Positions 30,544 to 43,021 of a stretch of DNA of 64,000 nucleotides are shown piece by piece. The position numbers and the translations under genes were made by a program. Source of the DNA: Rotaria macrura (lineage: Eukaryota > Rotifera > Eurotatoria > Philodinida > Philodinidae). The stretch's first letter is position 1. Every line of letters starts with the position of its first letter. Where the stretch lies: the NCBI GenBank assembly GCA_900239685.1, contig OENT01000732.1, positions 4,287 through 68,286 of the forward strand. Reading direction: 5' to 3'. The notes beneath the pieces were generated by a model. It was not told the DNA's origin and did no database searches. It saw nothing but the letters and a program-made list of their open reading frames with translations.

Positions 30544-33167
30544 TTTATTAGCAACATTTCCATAAGATATACGTATGTTTTATTTGTAAAAACTTACCTA
30601 CTTCGAAGATTAATTCTTCTAATTGACACGTACTCGTAAGCTCTTGTTTCACAGGTCCTTAATTGAATCCTGACAATTGTTTTGTTATCAGTAAGAAAAA
30701 AGAAACGACAAAAAACATTTTGTTTTAAATGTCAACATGTTCTTACGCGTACCACTGTCTCATTAAAAGCCCAAAACATCCGTCCATGTATTTTTTCTTT
30801 GAATGACGTCAAGTGAATACATCATTCGTAGACAGAGAAAAGCAAATCTATGTCATTTAGAAAAAAGCATCATTCGTTGATTGAAGTGTGAAAGCGATAG
30901 AGACTTTTCTCTTGTTTTTACTTTACATGAGAGATGAAAACATATTCTACAGAAACCGTTAGCAACGAATGAAAAAAATATAACTGAAAGCAATGCGTTT
31001 ATGAAAAATTTAAATTCTAATAGAATGACTTATTTGAACGCGTACTTGCAATAAAATTTGTCGTCGATTCATTTCATCTAAATCTATTGCCTTGCAAAAT
31101 CGATGCTTTTTTGTCTTAATTTATTTTCATGTCATAGATCGATTGTTGTAATCTGACAGAAATTTATCTGAAAACTTCCCATACCTATAAACGAGGCAAA
31201 ACTATTGATTATTAGTCGTTATCTTTGTTCCAGTATTGATGATACTTCCTGTTCCGACTAAGAAAAACATTCTAGCATATAATTGTATTGTCTCCTATAT
31301 CGGTTCACATGTTAGACTGAATGTTCGAGTTAAACCGTGGAATTCTTTTTACAATCGATGTAAATTATTTTCTGCAAATTGAAAGTGTAGATGTTCCTTT
31401 AATATAGTTCTTGACACGAGCTTATCTAATCGGAAATATTGACAATATATCTTTTGATTGTCTTTTGCTTAGACTTGTTTGTTTCGCATTCTAACAATTC
31501 TTCTTTCGATTCTATAGAAAAATATTGTAGGATTGCTTAGTGTAAAAGTTCATATTCGACGATCCAATTGAAAATATTATGAAGCATGAATAGAGTACCT
31601 TTTTAAAAACTAATTTTGTCCGAAGAATTAATTAGTATTTTCATTAATCTAGGAAACGTCTTATTGAGCAGAAACATGTTTCTCCGTAGTTTTCAAGTAC
31701 GTTCTTTGTTTTTATTACCAATAAAAGTTTCTCGAGTATCGTAATGATATGCAAACGTGGATGTTAGTTGCAGTGTAAACTTTCAGATTTCAAAAGTTTT
31801 TTTCTTTCATATGGGCACATTCTCTCTGAGGGAAATAAATTCAATGGTCACTAATAGTACTGCTGATATATTGATTTGATCACGTAATAATTGATGATCA
31901 TGCCACATGATAAGTAAAAACTAAAGTAAAGGAATTATCGTATTGAAGAGTAAATTTTCGGTGTTCCGAGGAAAGTTCTTCAAAATACAGAATAATTAGT
32001 TCACCAAGTTTGAAATGAAAATAAATCCATTTGAATATGCACGAAATCTACAATTTGGAAAAAAATCAAAAAAAGCATGACTGGTAGAAAACAAGGCAAA
32101 ACTTTGTCGGCATACGAACGATTTCATTGTTTGCGGTCTACTCAGTGAGTCTAATTGATATCTTGTTACAATGGTCTTCTAGACTTATTTTATGTGAGGG
32201 TATAGCTTTGGAACCAAACTTTTAAATACTATAACAATGATGATGATCGGCCTAGGTTGAAGTAATTCATACGTGCGTTCCCATGATACCTCTTTATAAA
32301 TTGTATGATACGGGTAGACTTATGAACAGAATCTATTAGACGCTACATCAAAAATTGGTATTAAAAATTAGATCCCTTCTTTCTTTAGGAAAAGAACTAT
32401 CTTACTAATGCAAATATATATTGGATGTCTCATAATGTTTTCACACTCCGTTCTTTTCGTATATTTTCACGATGTAAATCGAAAACTAACAATGTCGAAA
32501 TTATTTGAAAAAACTGACTTAACATAAAATTGTTCCGAACGTCAAGAATGAGAATTAAGAAAAATTCGTACATATGTACAATTAGTTGAGACGTTCGAAA
32601 GCTATCTATAGAGTGCTGAGTTATGTTTTCAAAAACTAAATTTCATCTTCTACGGGAAACATGAATTAATAAAATAGATCAGTGACAACTAGGTTAAGTG
32701 CATACAGTTACGATTTAAAACCTATATAAACATGTCGTTTCTTTCTTTGAGATTTAGATAAATAGAATAAGCTATTGGACAAAACAAAAACTATGCAAAC
32801 GTTATGAAACACTCAGTATATGTTTGAATTAGCACTCTCACAAGACACACTCATGTTCGTTTCATTCGCTAACGATATTCTTACGTCTCGGAATACCTAC
32901 TTCTACTTCTTCATTTATTTTCAAATGTACTTAAAAACCATTGACATAGACCATGTTGTGCCTTGACGTCAAATAAACAAAGTTTTTCCTTCTTATAAAG
33001 GTAACTTAAATTACGTATGACAATACGATGAAGTTGTTGCTTCCGTTTTTTTTTACAAAGGATCAGCAGCTAAAAACAATTATTTTCAAATAAAATAAAA
33101 GTATTCACGAGAGAGAGAGAGATAGAGAAAGAATGCACGATAATCTAATTGAAAACTGCAATTTGTA
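30544..33167. other. Gene-free stretch between transposon and VSX 3' end
   Basis: AT-rich DNA without recognisable genes. A GA repeat lies near 33109-33130. The region separates convergently transcribed CDK7 (plus strand) and VSX (minus strand). Confidence 0.4.
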
Positions 33168-33173
33168 TTTATT
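33168..33173 (-). terminator. Candidate polyadenylation signal for the VSX gene
   Basis: AATAAA on the minus strand, about 96 nt beyond the VSX-like stop codon. It is called from hexamer and spacing only. Confidence 0.4.
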
Positions 33174-33268
33174 TCTCTTTGTTTTATCTCTTGAAACAAA
33201 CATGCACTGTACAAAAAAAAGAAGAAGAAAAGAGCAAGAAATTAGGAAAGAAAACTCTGTCATAAATG

Positions 33269-33431
33269 TTATTGTTGACAACTCTTCGCCGTTGTTCGTG
33301 CACTATGCTCTTGAGCTTTAGCACGAAGTGCAGCAATGCTTTCACTTCTCATCGCTTCTGTTATATCAATATGTGTCGTTCCAGATAATGATCGTGGTGA
33401 TTTTCTTGAATGTGTACTACTGCAATCATCA

Positions 33432-33462
<31 letters not shown>

Positions 33463-35479
33463 CGTTTTCATTCGTGCCGTCTCCATCTCCATCTTCGTCG
33501 TCTTTAACCATTTTTTTTAATTGTTCAGCTGCTTCTAACGACTTTCTATGCATACCAAGAAGCCACGGAGCACATGATGAATCAATACCATCTTTAGCTG
33601 ATTTGACAATGGTTTCAGGTAATGGAAGTGAATGACGAACCATAGCTCCATAGAGTCCATATTCAGCCATAACAGTCGCTTTACCCCATGTTTTTTCTGT
33701 TTTACGCCACTGAAAAGAAAAACAAAAGTTAGTTTTATCGGTAGAGAACGAACTCTTTTAAATATTATCAACAAATTTACTTTCGCTCGACGATTTTGAA
33801 ACCAAACCTAGAGAGAAAAAATAGAAGACGAATAGATTTGATTCGATCAATGCAAAAAAAGAAAGAGAATTAGTCTATATATGGCATTATCTCCATTATC
33901 ACATTGTCAACTATAAAGAAACAGATATATACGTGTGATAATATTCATTGAAAGTAGCTCATATGCGAGAAAAACTCATCAATGAATGGATAAATTGCTC
34001 ACACGTTCGTTTTGTATTTGGGGAGAAAAAAAGTCTGACGTAACGAATACAAACTAAATGAGCAATTAGTTGGCATGTTAAATCCTTCTTTTCGCATTGA
34101 CACTCCATCCTTCAATAAGGAATGGACAAGGATGTCAAATACGAGAAAGAGATGATCCAATCGGGCACACGTGCTATTACAGTTTTTCCACCAATCGATG
34201 TGAAAATGCTCATTAGAACATGGCGTTGAGACATCATGCTGAGCGACTATTTATCCTGTCGATGTAGAATAATAAATATATAGACCAACGAAGGAGGAGA
34301 GCGAGAGCGAGAGAGAGAGAGAAAGAAACATGTACAAGACTGGTGCGTGTAAGCTTAGGAATGGGAGACATACATGCACGCCGTGCGTTAATGATGATGA
34401 GAACCGAGAGAATTAATTAACCCATTCATATTGACAATACACGAAAATTTCTCTCCGCCCACCTTTATCAATTGATCGATTGCAATGAGCGATGAAGAAA
34501 TAGACGCTCTACATTTTGATTTCATTTCATTTAAGAAACATGCAACAAACCTGTATTCGATCCTCAGGAAGATCAGTTTTAACTGCAAGTAATTCACGTG
34601 CCGATACATCAGGATAGTGAGCATCTTTAAATGCTTTTTCTAATTCTTCGACTTGATGACTAGTAAATATCGTTCTAGATACGAATATTGAACAGAAGAA
34701 AAAAAAACACGATTAGACGAAGAAGAACAAAACAAAACGAAATTTAATTCCTTACCGATGTCGTCGTTTGCATTTTTTCTTTTTGCCCGATCCACTACTA
34801 TTGCTACTATTTGTACCATTTGTATTCAATTTTTCATTACTACCACAACCATCACTTCCACTTCCCGTAGTACTACCACCAATGAGAATATCTCGATCTA
34901 AATATAAAAGATCAGAGACAAGAGTGTTTATCTTTAAAGTGTTTTGATAATCATGTTTTGTTGATTCGATCGAAAAAGAAAAAAATCTTATCCGTCAAGT
35001 GTTGTTTAAATAAGAAGGCAACATGGTACATGTAAAGAGCACTGTCAGTTTCTTTTTTTTTATCGTCTTCAAACGATGTTTAAAAGCTAAACTATTTTTT
35101 ATCATTTTCAAAATATTTTACCTAAATTATCTTGTAACGAATCTAGTGTTGTATTTGTGTTATGCGAATTTGTTGGAGAAAATTGTTGAAGAAAATTCGT
35201 ATGTGGATGTGTGACATCAGCATTTATAAATGATCCTGTCGGGTGATGTTGAGAATGCGTATGAGGATGAGGATGGTATGGAGATGAAAATAAACTCGAT
35301 CGAGATAAATAAGCTGTATACGCTTGATGATCGGCATAAGCACGAGCAGCTGCAAGATCCGTTGAGGTAAGACCGAGAATTTCTTGAATTGCAAATGCAG
35401 TCGTTCGACTCGATGATGATATTTGTTGAGGATAATGATGATGATGACGCATTTGTTGTTGTTGATGAGTTAAATTCAT
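33269..35479 (-). CDS. VSX: Visual system homeobox protein (VSX/Chx10/ceh-10 family)
   Basis: Five exons on the minus strand: 35479-35122, 34897-34756, 34674-34551, 33807-33781, 33709-33269; 363 aa. Paired-like homeodomain transcription factor; relatives specify retinal, photoreceptor-linked and interneuron fates. Seen: an eh1-like Groucho-binding motif FAIQEILGL at residues 29-37, a basic [10 protein letters not shown] stretch, then a homeodomain at about 163-222 ([27 protein letters not shown]; Gln at position 50). Directly behind it is the family-diagnostic CVC domain at about 224-275 ([35 protein letters not shown]). A run of Asp encoded by a GAC/GAT repeat and a Ser/Thr tail follow. Exon 4 is only 27 bp and encodes the nine residues VWFQNRRAK. 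Start ATG 35479 is 29 nt after a splice acceptor. His/Gln-rich N-terminus. VSX1 and VSX2 cannot be told apart here. Confidence 0.95.
33421..33470. repeat. Trinucleotide repeat encoding poly-Asp in the VSX gene
   Basis: A run of TCA/TCG triplets on the plus strand reads as GAT/GAC (about 13 Asp) in the VSX frame. It probably varies in length between alleles. The opposite strand gives a spurious poly-Ser ORF. Confidence 0.8.
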
Positions 35480-35508
35480 GATACGATGTTGAAAAAGAAG
35501 TCAATCAA

Positions 35509-38500
35509 CTGATTATTAGGTTGTTAACATACATGAGAAAGAAAAGAGAAAAAACGAGAAAGAAAAAAACCGAGAAAGAGAGCGAGGAGAGAAACTAATT
35601 TGTTGATAATTGGGCGAACAAGAGAGAATAGTTTGAATCTGTTTTTTTTTCTTCTTTTTTTCTTCCTTTTTTTTGTAGGCTAACAACTAACTAAGCCAAT
35701 CAGAACATGTCTACACAACGACCGAGAGAGAAAGAAGGAATTGGCTCAACAAGCCTGATATTTTCGTCAATGGGCCAATCATAATGCGGATGACAAGAAA
35801 GAGAGAGAAAGAAAGAGAGCGAAAAAAAGAAAAGAAAATTCTTTTTTTCTATTTTTAGTATAGCCGGTTTGGCAGTAATTTGCACCCAATTATGTTAGAT
35901 ATTATCGTTAGTATTCTACATTCTTTTCCTCTTGCCAGCAAAGGAAAGAAAGAGAATGTAGAAACAAAAGAGCGAAACTACTCGGTTTTTTTCCTCCTTT
36001 TTGTATGTCATGGATTGATCTCATATTTCCAATTTGCAGTAGACTTTATCAAAAAGAAAACATTGTATGAGAAAAGGCAAATCTATGATTGATTGATTGA
36101 CTTTTATGTACGAGAGCGAGAGAGAGAGAAACAAAGAAAATAATATCTATGGACACTACAGTGTTATACTATCATCATTAGATCATATCGGATTTATCTG
36201 ATGGCATGATCAATATATTTCATTGGATCTTATCTTTCGATAATTGTTTTTTATTTTACTTTACTGAAAGAAGTCAATGAAAATGTTTTCGTGTCGTGTC
36301 AAACGTTCCGAATAAAGAGAGCTGAAGAAAAAATAGTCCAATTGAGTTGACACGTGTTTGAAGAAAGCATTGTTTTCGAAGTAGTTAACATTAAAAAGTA
36401 ATCGGATGACGTTTTCACCGACGTAGAAATATTTCTTTTCGACAAGAAAAGGAAAGGATAGGTTTCCAATGATTTTCTATGACGAAGATAATATTTCAGA
36501 TCTCTGTCTATTAGAATACGTTCGTCGACATAAGACGACATATTTGAAGACGTTGTACTCATTCGTATTACGTGATATATTTTTTATTATAAAAAAATGT
36601 TCATATTAAATCTTCTCTTTTTCATTTTAATGTTTAAAATGAAAGATTTCTATTCTTGAACATGATAAACAGTTGAGGAACTTCTATAGATGTTGACTCT
36701 GCTGTTGATCGAAACTTTTGAACTTGTTCTATAGTTTGCTGTCATACGATAGATGAAGTATTAGCTTGAAATCATTACTCGAGAATAGTTCGTCGTTTCT
36801 ACATAATTTAGTTCCTCAAAAAAATCTTTCCAGTTCACTAGATTTATATTTTTCTTGTAATCATCATTTCATTTGCTCAATTTTCAAATAAGCTTCGATT
36901 ATCAAACAGCATGTTTCAAATGACTCTCGTTTTTCTTTTCTCTTCTAAAATCAAGATGGCAGTAAGAATGAAACAGAAAAAGAAGCGAATTTTCTTTCTC
37001 AAGGAATCTCACACCCATTTTACAGTCATTATCATTGTCAAGTAGTTAAATGCGTAAATGACGATGGTGTCATGCCTAGTGGGTTCCTCGCGCCTATCCA
37101 TCTCAACGACATAATTACGTTTACTAGCGCATCATCGTTTACACAGGTTTCATCCTATTCGATTTCTTAATATCAACAACTTCTCTTATGATTCGTTCAA
37201 TTGTGTGTGGTGTGCTGAAATGGCGTGCCAGTCGAAGAGAAGTAAAACAAGAACCATGAAAACTTATTTGATTCTCGTTTCTACAAAGAAAAGTAGAAAG
37301 CTGAAAAAATAAAAATTCAATCAGACAAACAAGAAGTTAACAAAGCCAATTTTAGTATTGTTCAAAAAAAGATGATCAAATAAAATAGTACTTAATGAGA
37401 AACAATAGACATTGACGAAACAGTAGGATGTACATTACTTTAATGTTTGCCGATGCAAACGTCAGTATTACAATCTAGCCGATGTATCCATAATTAAGAT
37501 GAGAGATAATGATGAACATTCACTAAATGCTACTCGTGCATGATCAATCAACATCGAGCTCGTGTATCTTGTTTTTCTATCGAGAACTCTTTTTCAATGA
37601 AAAAGAGAAGATTATAGAAATTTCTTTCATAGGAGCATTGCTCTTCTTCTTCTTCTTCTTGAATTTTTTTTGAAAATATCAATCAAAATAAATCATTATT
37701 TCGTCGATGGCAAATGAGTGAAACAAGTTTGTTGGTTTTATTGTTTTGATTTTCTCGTGCATGATGCATCTAACGGAATTTGAATTTCGATGTCGAAATG
37801 TTGAGAAAACATGTATTTCATATGTTAATTGTGTTGAGCAATGAAACCTGATCACCTGAACATTCGTACACTTTTTCTTCTTCAACACTCGTCATCCACA
37901 ATTAATTGAGCACATCTTTTTTGCCTTGTATTTAGACAAGTGTGGGAGGTACACTATGCAATTGATTAATGCTTCAATAGTTCGATCTTCTTTTCTCGTT
38001 TATCCATATGTGTGCGTATATGTGTGTATATACTGTTGAGCTCGCTTGATTTTCCTTCTCTCTAATTGAATCATCTTTTCCTCCCTCCCATTGCTTATCA
38101 CAATAGACGCGTAATCGGTTGGGGGTTGCCTTTCCTATATTCATAGGCTTCCATCATCTTGTAAACTATCAGGTAGTATTGTTCATGTAGGCACATCGAT
38201 TTTCTTCTTTCTCTCTCTCTCTGTTTCTCGATAGCCTCCAGCTTTTCTTGCTATTTGACAGTAGTAGATCAAGTTCCGCCCTTGCATTATTATTGGAAAA
38301 AGCACTTAGTTCGACCGATTGGTTTTGTGACATATTTGCGTGCAAACCATATTCGACGTTCGATTACGATCAAAAATAATCTCCCACGAGAAACGACAGT
38401 CTAATCAGATTTTCTTTTTCTTACTCTTTACATTTCTAAGCCTGTGTGTGTGTGTGTGATAAAATGAAAAACGAATGAACAAGCAATTAATTTACTGGTA

Positions 38501-38661
38501 TGTTGTTAGCACAGTTCCACTATTGTTACTAATATTTTTGGGCTGAACAGTAGTACAAGAACGATAGAAGAAGAGAAAAGGAAAGAAAAAGGTGAAAAAA
38601 AGAATGTTCGATAGGAAACATGCAATCAGCAATCAAATTGTTGATGATTAAATGATTATGA
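35509..38661. other. Upstream region of VSX: polypurine/polypyrimidine tracts, no gene
   Basis: About 3.1 kb without a recognisable gene. Strand-asymmetric GA/CT tracts are abundant at about 35530-35600, 35640-35680, 35720-35850 and 36110-36140, and a GT repeat lies near 38444-38458. This is the natural place for VSX promoter and enhancer elements, but none could be named. Downstream, the RidA 3' end begins at 38661. Confidence 0.4.
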
Positions 38662-39393
38662 TTATTCTTCGTCTTGGATATCACCTAAAATAGCAACTGC
38701 TTCGATTTCAACTTTGGCATTCTAAAGAAAATATAAATGAGTTCATTGAAAAGAAAATAACGTTAGAATTACTCGTGGAAGACCAGCAACTTGAACTGTT
38801 GATCGAGCTGGATGACGATCTGTAAAAACTAAAGAAAGAACACAATAATCATCAAGAGAATCAATTCATTTTGTACGAGAAGAAAAAGCAATTAGAATTT
38901 TTACTTTCAGCATAAACTTCATTCATCGCAGAGAAATCATTCATGTCCTTAAGAAAGACATTGGTTTTCACAACTAAAATGAGAGATCAATTCGTATAGT
39001 TTAGTTGCCCGTCATTGTCTATTTCTATTCACAAACCATTTTTAAAGGTAGCACCTGCTGCCTTAAGAACTTCGCCTAGATTTTTCAACGACTAGAACAA
39101 TTATAATGAATAAAAAGCATTTCTAGTAAATACAAGTCTCTTGGCATTTGAATATGATAGATCTACCTGACGAGCTTGTTCTTGTACTCCATCACCAGCA
39201 AATTGGCCTGTTTTAGGATCAAGTCCAATGGATCCACTCAAGTATAATGTTTGACCTATTTGAACTGCTTGACTACAAGTGATATTTGTTGTGACTATTC
39301 TATTATTTAGATTATGTCCTACCTGTATGGTCCACTTGTAGGTCCAGCAGCAGCTGATTTAATAATACGACGAACTAATTGAGACGATGACAT
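38662..39393 (-). CDS. RIDA: RidA family 2-iminobutanoate/2-iminopropanoate deaminase
   Basis: Six exons on the minus strand: 39393-39323, 39272-39167, 39091-39037, 38973-38905, 38828-38773, 38721-38662. They join to 138 aa, the same size as animal RIDA (137). All introns are GT-AG and 50-76 bp. RidA proteins are trimeric and hydrolyse reactive enamine/imine intermediates released by PLP enzymes, protecting other enzymes. Seen: [20 protein letters not shown] near the N-terminus, DPKTGQF, the [10 protein letters not shown] block, the active-site arginine in [13 protein letters not shown] and the late Glu in VEIEAVAI. No targeting peptide is evident. Start ATG 39393 lies 27 nt after acceptor gcttttag. 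It is the third minus-strand gene, 587 bp from the kinase upstream of it. Confidence 0.95.
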
Positions 39394-39980
39394 TTAACGA
39401 TGCCGATAGAAGATTCGAATCTAAAAGCTTTATTCATAAAAATCAAAGAAAAGGTATCGATTGAGTTGAATACGAAAAATGAAACGTTTTTTTGTTTTTC
39501 ATGATAAGACCAACAACGAAAAAAGGAAAGAAAGAACGATGAGGTTTCGATCTAATTCATCTATGCATTCGTTTTAGAGCATAGAAATGACCTTGAACGA
39601 TTAACTCGAAACTATGCGGAGAGACATAACACAAAATCTACTTTATCCTAATCAATATCACAAGTGTTTGTCTTGCATATAGAATATTTAAGAAATAATT
39701 ATCGATGTATTGAATATTGATTTCATATTATTAGTTGCAAATATGGTTTCTTTAATAGGTTACTTTGAAAGACGAGGAAAAAAACGAAGAAATTAAAAAT
39801 TAATAATATACAGAAAATGGCGTGAGTAATATTTCAACAAAATATGCACCGGTCTAACCCATATGGATTATTTTACATATATATTTTTCGTATGATAAAT
39901 ACTAATATAAAATGCTGAAGCAGTTACATTCTATAGAAGTATAGTTTATTTGCTAATGTTCATCATTCCGCAGTATATGT
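39394..39980 (-). other. Kinase-RidA intergenic region
   Basis: A 587-bp gap. It holds a minus-strand AATAAA at 39945-39950, 31 nt past the kinase stop (a good polyadenylation candidate), and a splice acceptor at 39421-39422 close to the RidA ATG. It is longer than the other intercistronic gaps, so RidA may have its own promoter. Confidence 0.45.
39945..39950 (-). terminator. Candidate polyadenylation signal for the PKC-like kinase
   Basis: AATAAA on the minus strand 31 nt beyond the kinase stop codon. Confidence 0.45.
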
Positions 39981-42937
39981 TTAAACGAATTCAAGCCATG
40001 TGGATTCATTTATATAATCAAACGATTTGAATCGCTCGTTTTCTTCTGGCGTACACGTCGATTGCCCAGCAGCCATCCATTCACTTTTAGCAAGAGGCCC
40101 ACTATCTAATATTAAATTTGGAAGTGTTTGTTGAGTTGACATTACAGATTCAGTGTGTATATCCTAAATAAAAGAAAGAAGAGATTTTGTTTTTCATCAA
40201 CAATGACAACAAGTTTGTTTTTATTGTTCGCTTGTTTACTCGCATAGTTTTATTTGAAGGCTTGAATACACCTTCTTCTATATCTGACCACTTAATCCTA
40301 TGGCCAATATTAAAAAAGGGATGATCACGTATCGAACCATGTGGTGACTTAGGCGAGCCTAAACGTTTCTCAGGATCATATTCAAGTAAACCAGTAACAC
40401 ATGAATGAGCTTCGGGACCTATATCACTCGGTAATTGTAAATGTTGCATTATATTTTGTGGTTCATCTATTTCACCATCACCGTTGTCAAACCATTGTGG
40501 ATAGAAATCGATTTGTTCACCGCATAACATTTGTACAAACATGATTCCAAGTCCCCAGAAATCAGCTGGATACCTATAACCTCCTCTCGTCGGTCCGCCT
40601 TTTGCTAAACGTCGAACCTGAAAAATATTAATCAGTACTATGTTTTGATTTCAATTGTGAACGACGAATAATACTTCGGGAGCCATGTAACTATAAGTAC
40701 CACAGAACGTATGGCAAGTTTCATCAGGCGTTTTTAATAAACGTCCAAGTCCATAATCAACAAGACGTATCGAACCGTTTGAACTGACGATCGCATGTTC
40801 AAGTTTCAAATCTCTACAAAGTTTTGTATAAATGCACAAAAGCAAAAATTTCTACCATGTTTACAATTACCGATAGATAATTTTATTCGAATGTAAATAT
40901 TGTAAAACGCAAATAATTTGTGCTAAATAATATCTCATGTCATCACCGTTCATTCGTTTTGTTTGAATTTTATGATCGAGTGTTCCACCTGATACAAGTT
41001 CCATGACAAGAAATAAGCTACTCTAAAAGCGACCATGATTTGTTCATCTATATTTATAATTAAATCATTTGAAACATACGCCTTGATGAAATGCACAATA
41101 AGCCTTGATCATATAAGGGTTTCCAGAACTATAGCGAAATAAAATTTGCTTTTCAACTTCTAATTGTTGTCGCGCTTGTTCACGTGTTCCGTCAGCTACT
41201 TTAATAGCAAAGTATTGCTTTGAAAAAATATGCTGAACACAATAGACTTGAGCAAAAGCACCATCACCGAGACGACCAATATATTTGAAATCATTAAATT
41301 TCGGTAGAGTTACTCGTTGTAAATCTTGTGCTGGAATACCGGGCAATGCGCTAAGCCAAGATAGATCGAATGATGACGATGTCGAATATTTCTTTTTGTT
41401 GCCATCGACTGGTTTTACATATTGAGCAGATGGATCGAATCGTTTGTCGCTCAACAATTTAATTAATGACGTATACGATACTGTACACATGGGCGGTACA
41501 TTCGATTGACAATGCTCATGAACGATAAAATGACATTCTAAATGCAGAAAGATCGTTCATACAATTAAGAATAAATAGAGAAAAACAAGAGGCAACAAAT
41601 GATTATGCTTGACAAAGATAATTTTCATCATCATTAGATTTAAGATTATTAGAATAGAATCATTTTGTTATTAGTTATTAGTTGAAGTATAATAACGCAC
41701 GATCAAACTTTTGCTTCATCTTACGTGTACATTTGAGGGCATTTCGAAATATTTGTCCACCGCAATTATTACAATAGCCATGATTACGAGTAACTAATGC
41801 TCGCACCCATGGGGTTTCATAATGTTTAAATGTATGTTGGATATGAAATTTTAGTCGAAGATTATCATGCGGTCGAGCCGGTTCCTTATTTTTCGATCAA
41901 GGAAGATTTAGTGATTATATTTTTATTATTATGTAAAACAAACAAATGGAAAAAAAACAAAGAAGGTCATACATACTGAAGATGGCGACTTTTGACACCA
42001 GAACGGAATATTTTGATGGCATTTTCTATGTGTTACCAGTGAACATTGCGTACATTGATAACCTTGATGATGTAGACCCCTGAGAAAATGAAACGTAAAT
42101 GAATTGTAGATAACGAAGGAAAGAAAATACCATATAAATCCGTCACACAACGCACAATGAACTGGATGATTGAAATTTTTTAATTTCATTAGATGACCTC
42201 GAATAGGTTGTCGACTCGAAACTTTCACATGAAGATTGTTTGGCTTTGAAGAAGCTATTCAATAGAAAAGATAATCTCCTAGATTGAAAAGAACAGCACA
42301 ACGATAAAAATAGTCATCGAACAATAATTCGAAGTTATTGAATGTTCGATGAGTTGAACAGTGAATTCGAATCGATACTGCCCGTCAAGCATAATCTGAA
42401 TGAATCAATAGAAGAAAACAATAATTCGAGTTGAACTTTTGAATTCAATGATATTAGTATATCGTACACTACACGGTAATTCTGATCGAGCTTTTGCATT
42501 GTATCGATCATTGGCAACAAGATCAAATAAATAATCAAACCATAGAATGCTATCAGTTATGACTTTTGAATTTTGCGTTAAACAAAGAATTTGACAATAA
42601 CTTCCATGACTTATATTCCAATCGAATGTTTCATTTATAGAAATGACGAATGCTGATGAAGATTCATTCGGTTCAATGATCACTGTTCCATCTATTAAGA
42701 CACGAACGTTTATGAAATAGAAAGAAAACGAAAAATTCAATGAACTAAAAGTTTTTCTGTTCTTTTTCCCACATTAATTTTTATCATTCATATTAAGAGT
42801 TACAATACGCTAAATACTTAACCATTGTTCGATGGTAATTCGATCAGTTTTTTTATATAAAACAATGGCTCGTGTAAATTTTGTTCGGCGGAATCTTTCA
42901 ACGAGACGATTCTTATTCGGAATGTTTCGTTTTGCAT
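39981..42937 (-). CDS. Divergent protein kinase C-like kinase, two C1 domains, atypical-PKC-like catalytic domain
   Basis: Ten exons (minus): 42937-42823, 42691-42473, 42254-42131, 42079-41977, 41884-41725, 41537-41080, 41022-40871, 40813-40675, 40617-40240, 40163-39981; 676 aa. Residues 1-111 may be a C2-like domain (weak). C1A is about 132-182 (H132, C145, C148, then QGYQCTQC, THRKCH). C1B is about 204-258 (CNNC, KCTQC, VHEHC, PPMC) with unusual spacing. The kinase starts near 324: GRLGDGAFAQVY, Lys353 in FAIKV, YRD with Asp445, DYG at 463-465, TFCGTYSYMAPE. The tail has a turn-motif Thr654 (CTPEE) and hydrophobic motif FKSFDYIN with an acidic residue. DYG and the acidic motif are traits of atypical PKC, but tandem C1 domains are not. 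The catalytic-loop Asn is His450 (KLEHAIV), so catalysis may be impaired. The exon 2 donor (gtagtg) is the least certain junction. The ATG abuts an acceptor, so an upstream coding exon cannot be excluded. Confidence 0.85.
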
Positions 42938-43021
42938 CTGAAATATTTAGAAATAGTTTAACACAGAAGAAAAACAACAACAAATAAGATAAACAATTTT
43001 TTTTTCTTCTTTTTATTAACA
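42938..43021 (-). promoter_or_regulatory. DHX35-kinase intercistronic region with splice acceptor at the ATG
   Basis: Only 84 bp separate the DHX35 stop from the kinase ATG. It contains an AATAAA (complement of 43012-43017), a T-rich tract and acceptor ctaaatatttcag directly abutting the ATG. There is hardly room for an independent promoter. This is consistent with a two-gene polycistron resolved by trans-splicing (inference). Confidence 0.55.

Noticed and set aside
33336-33635. Ser-rich plus-strand ORF
   Set aside because: It is the antisense of the poly-Asp part of the VSX gene.
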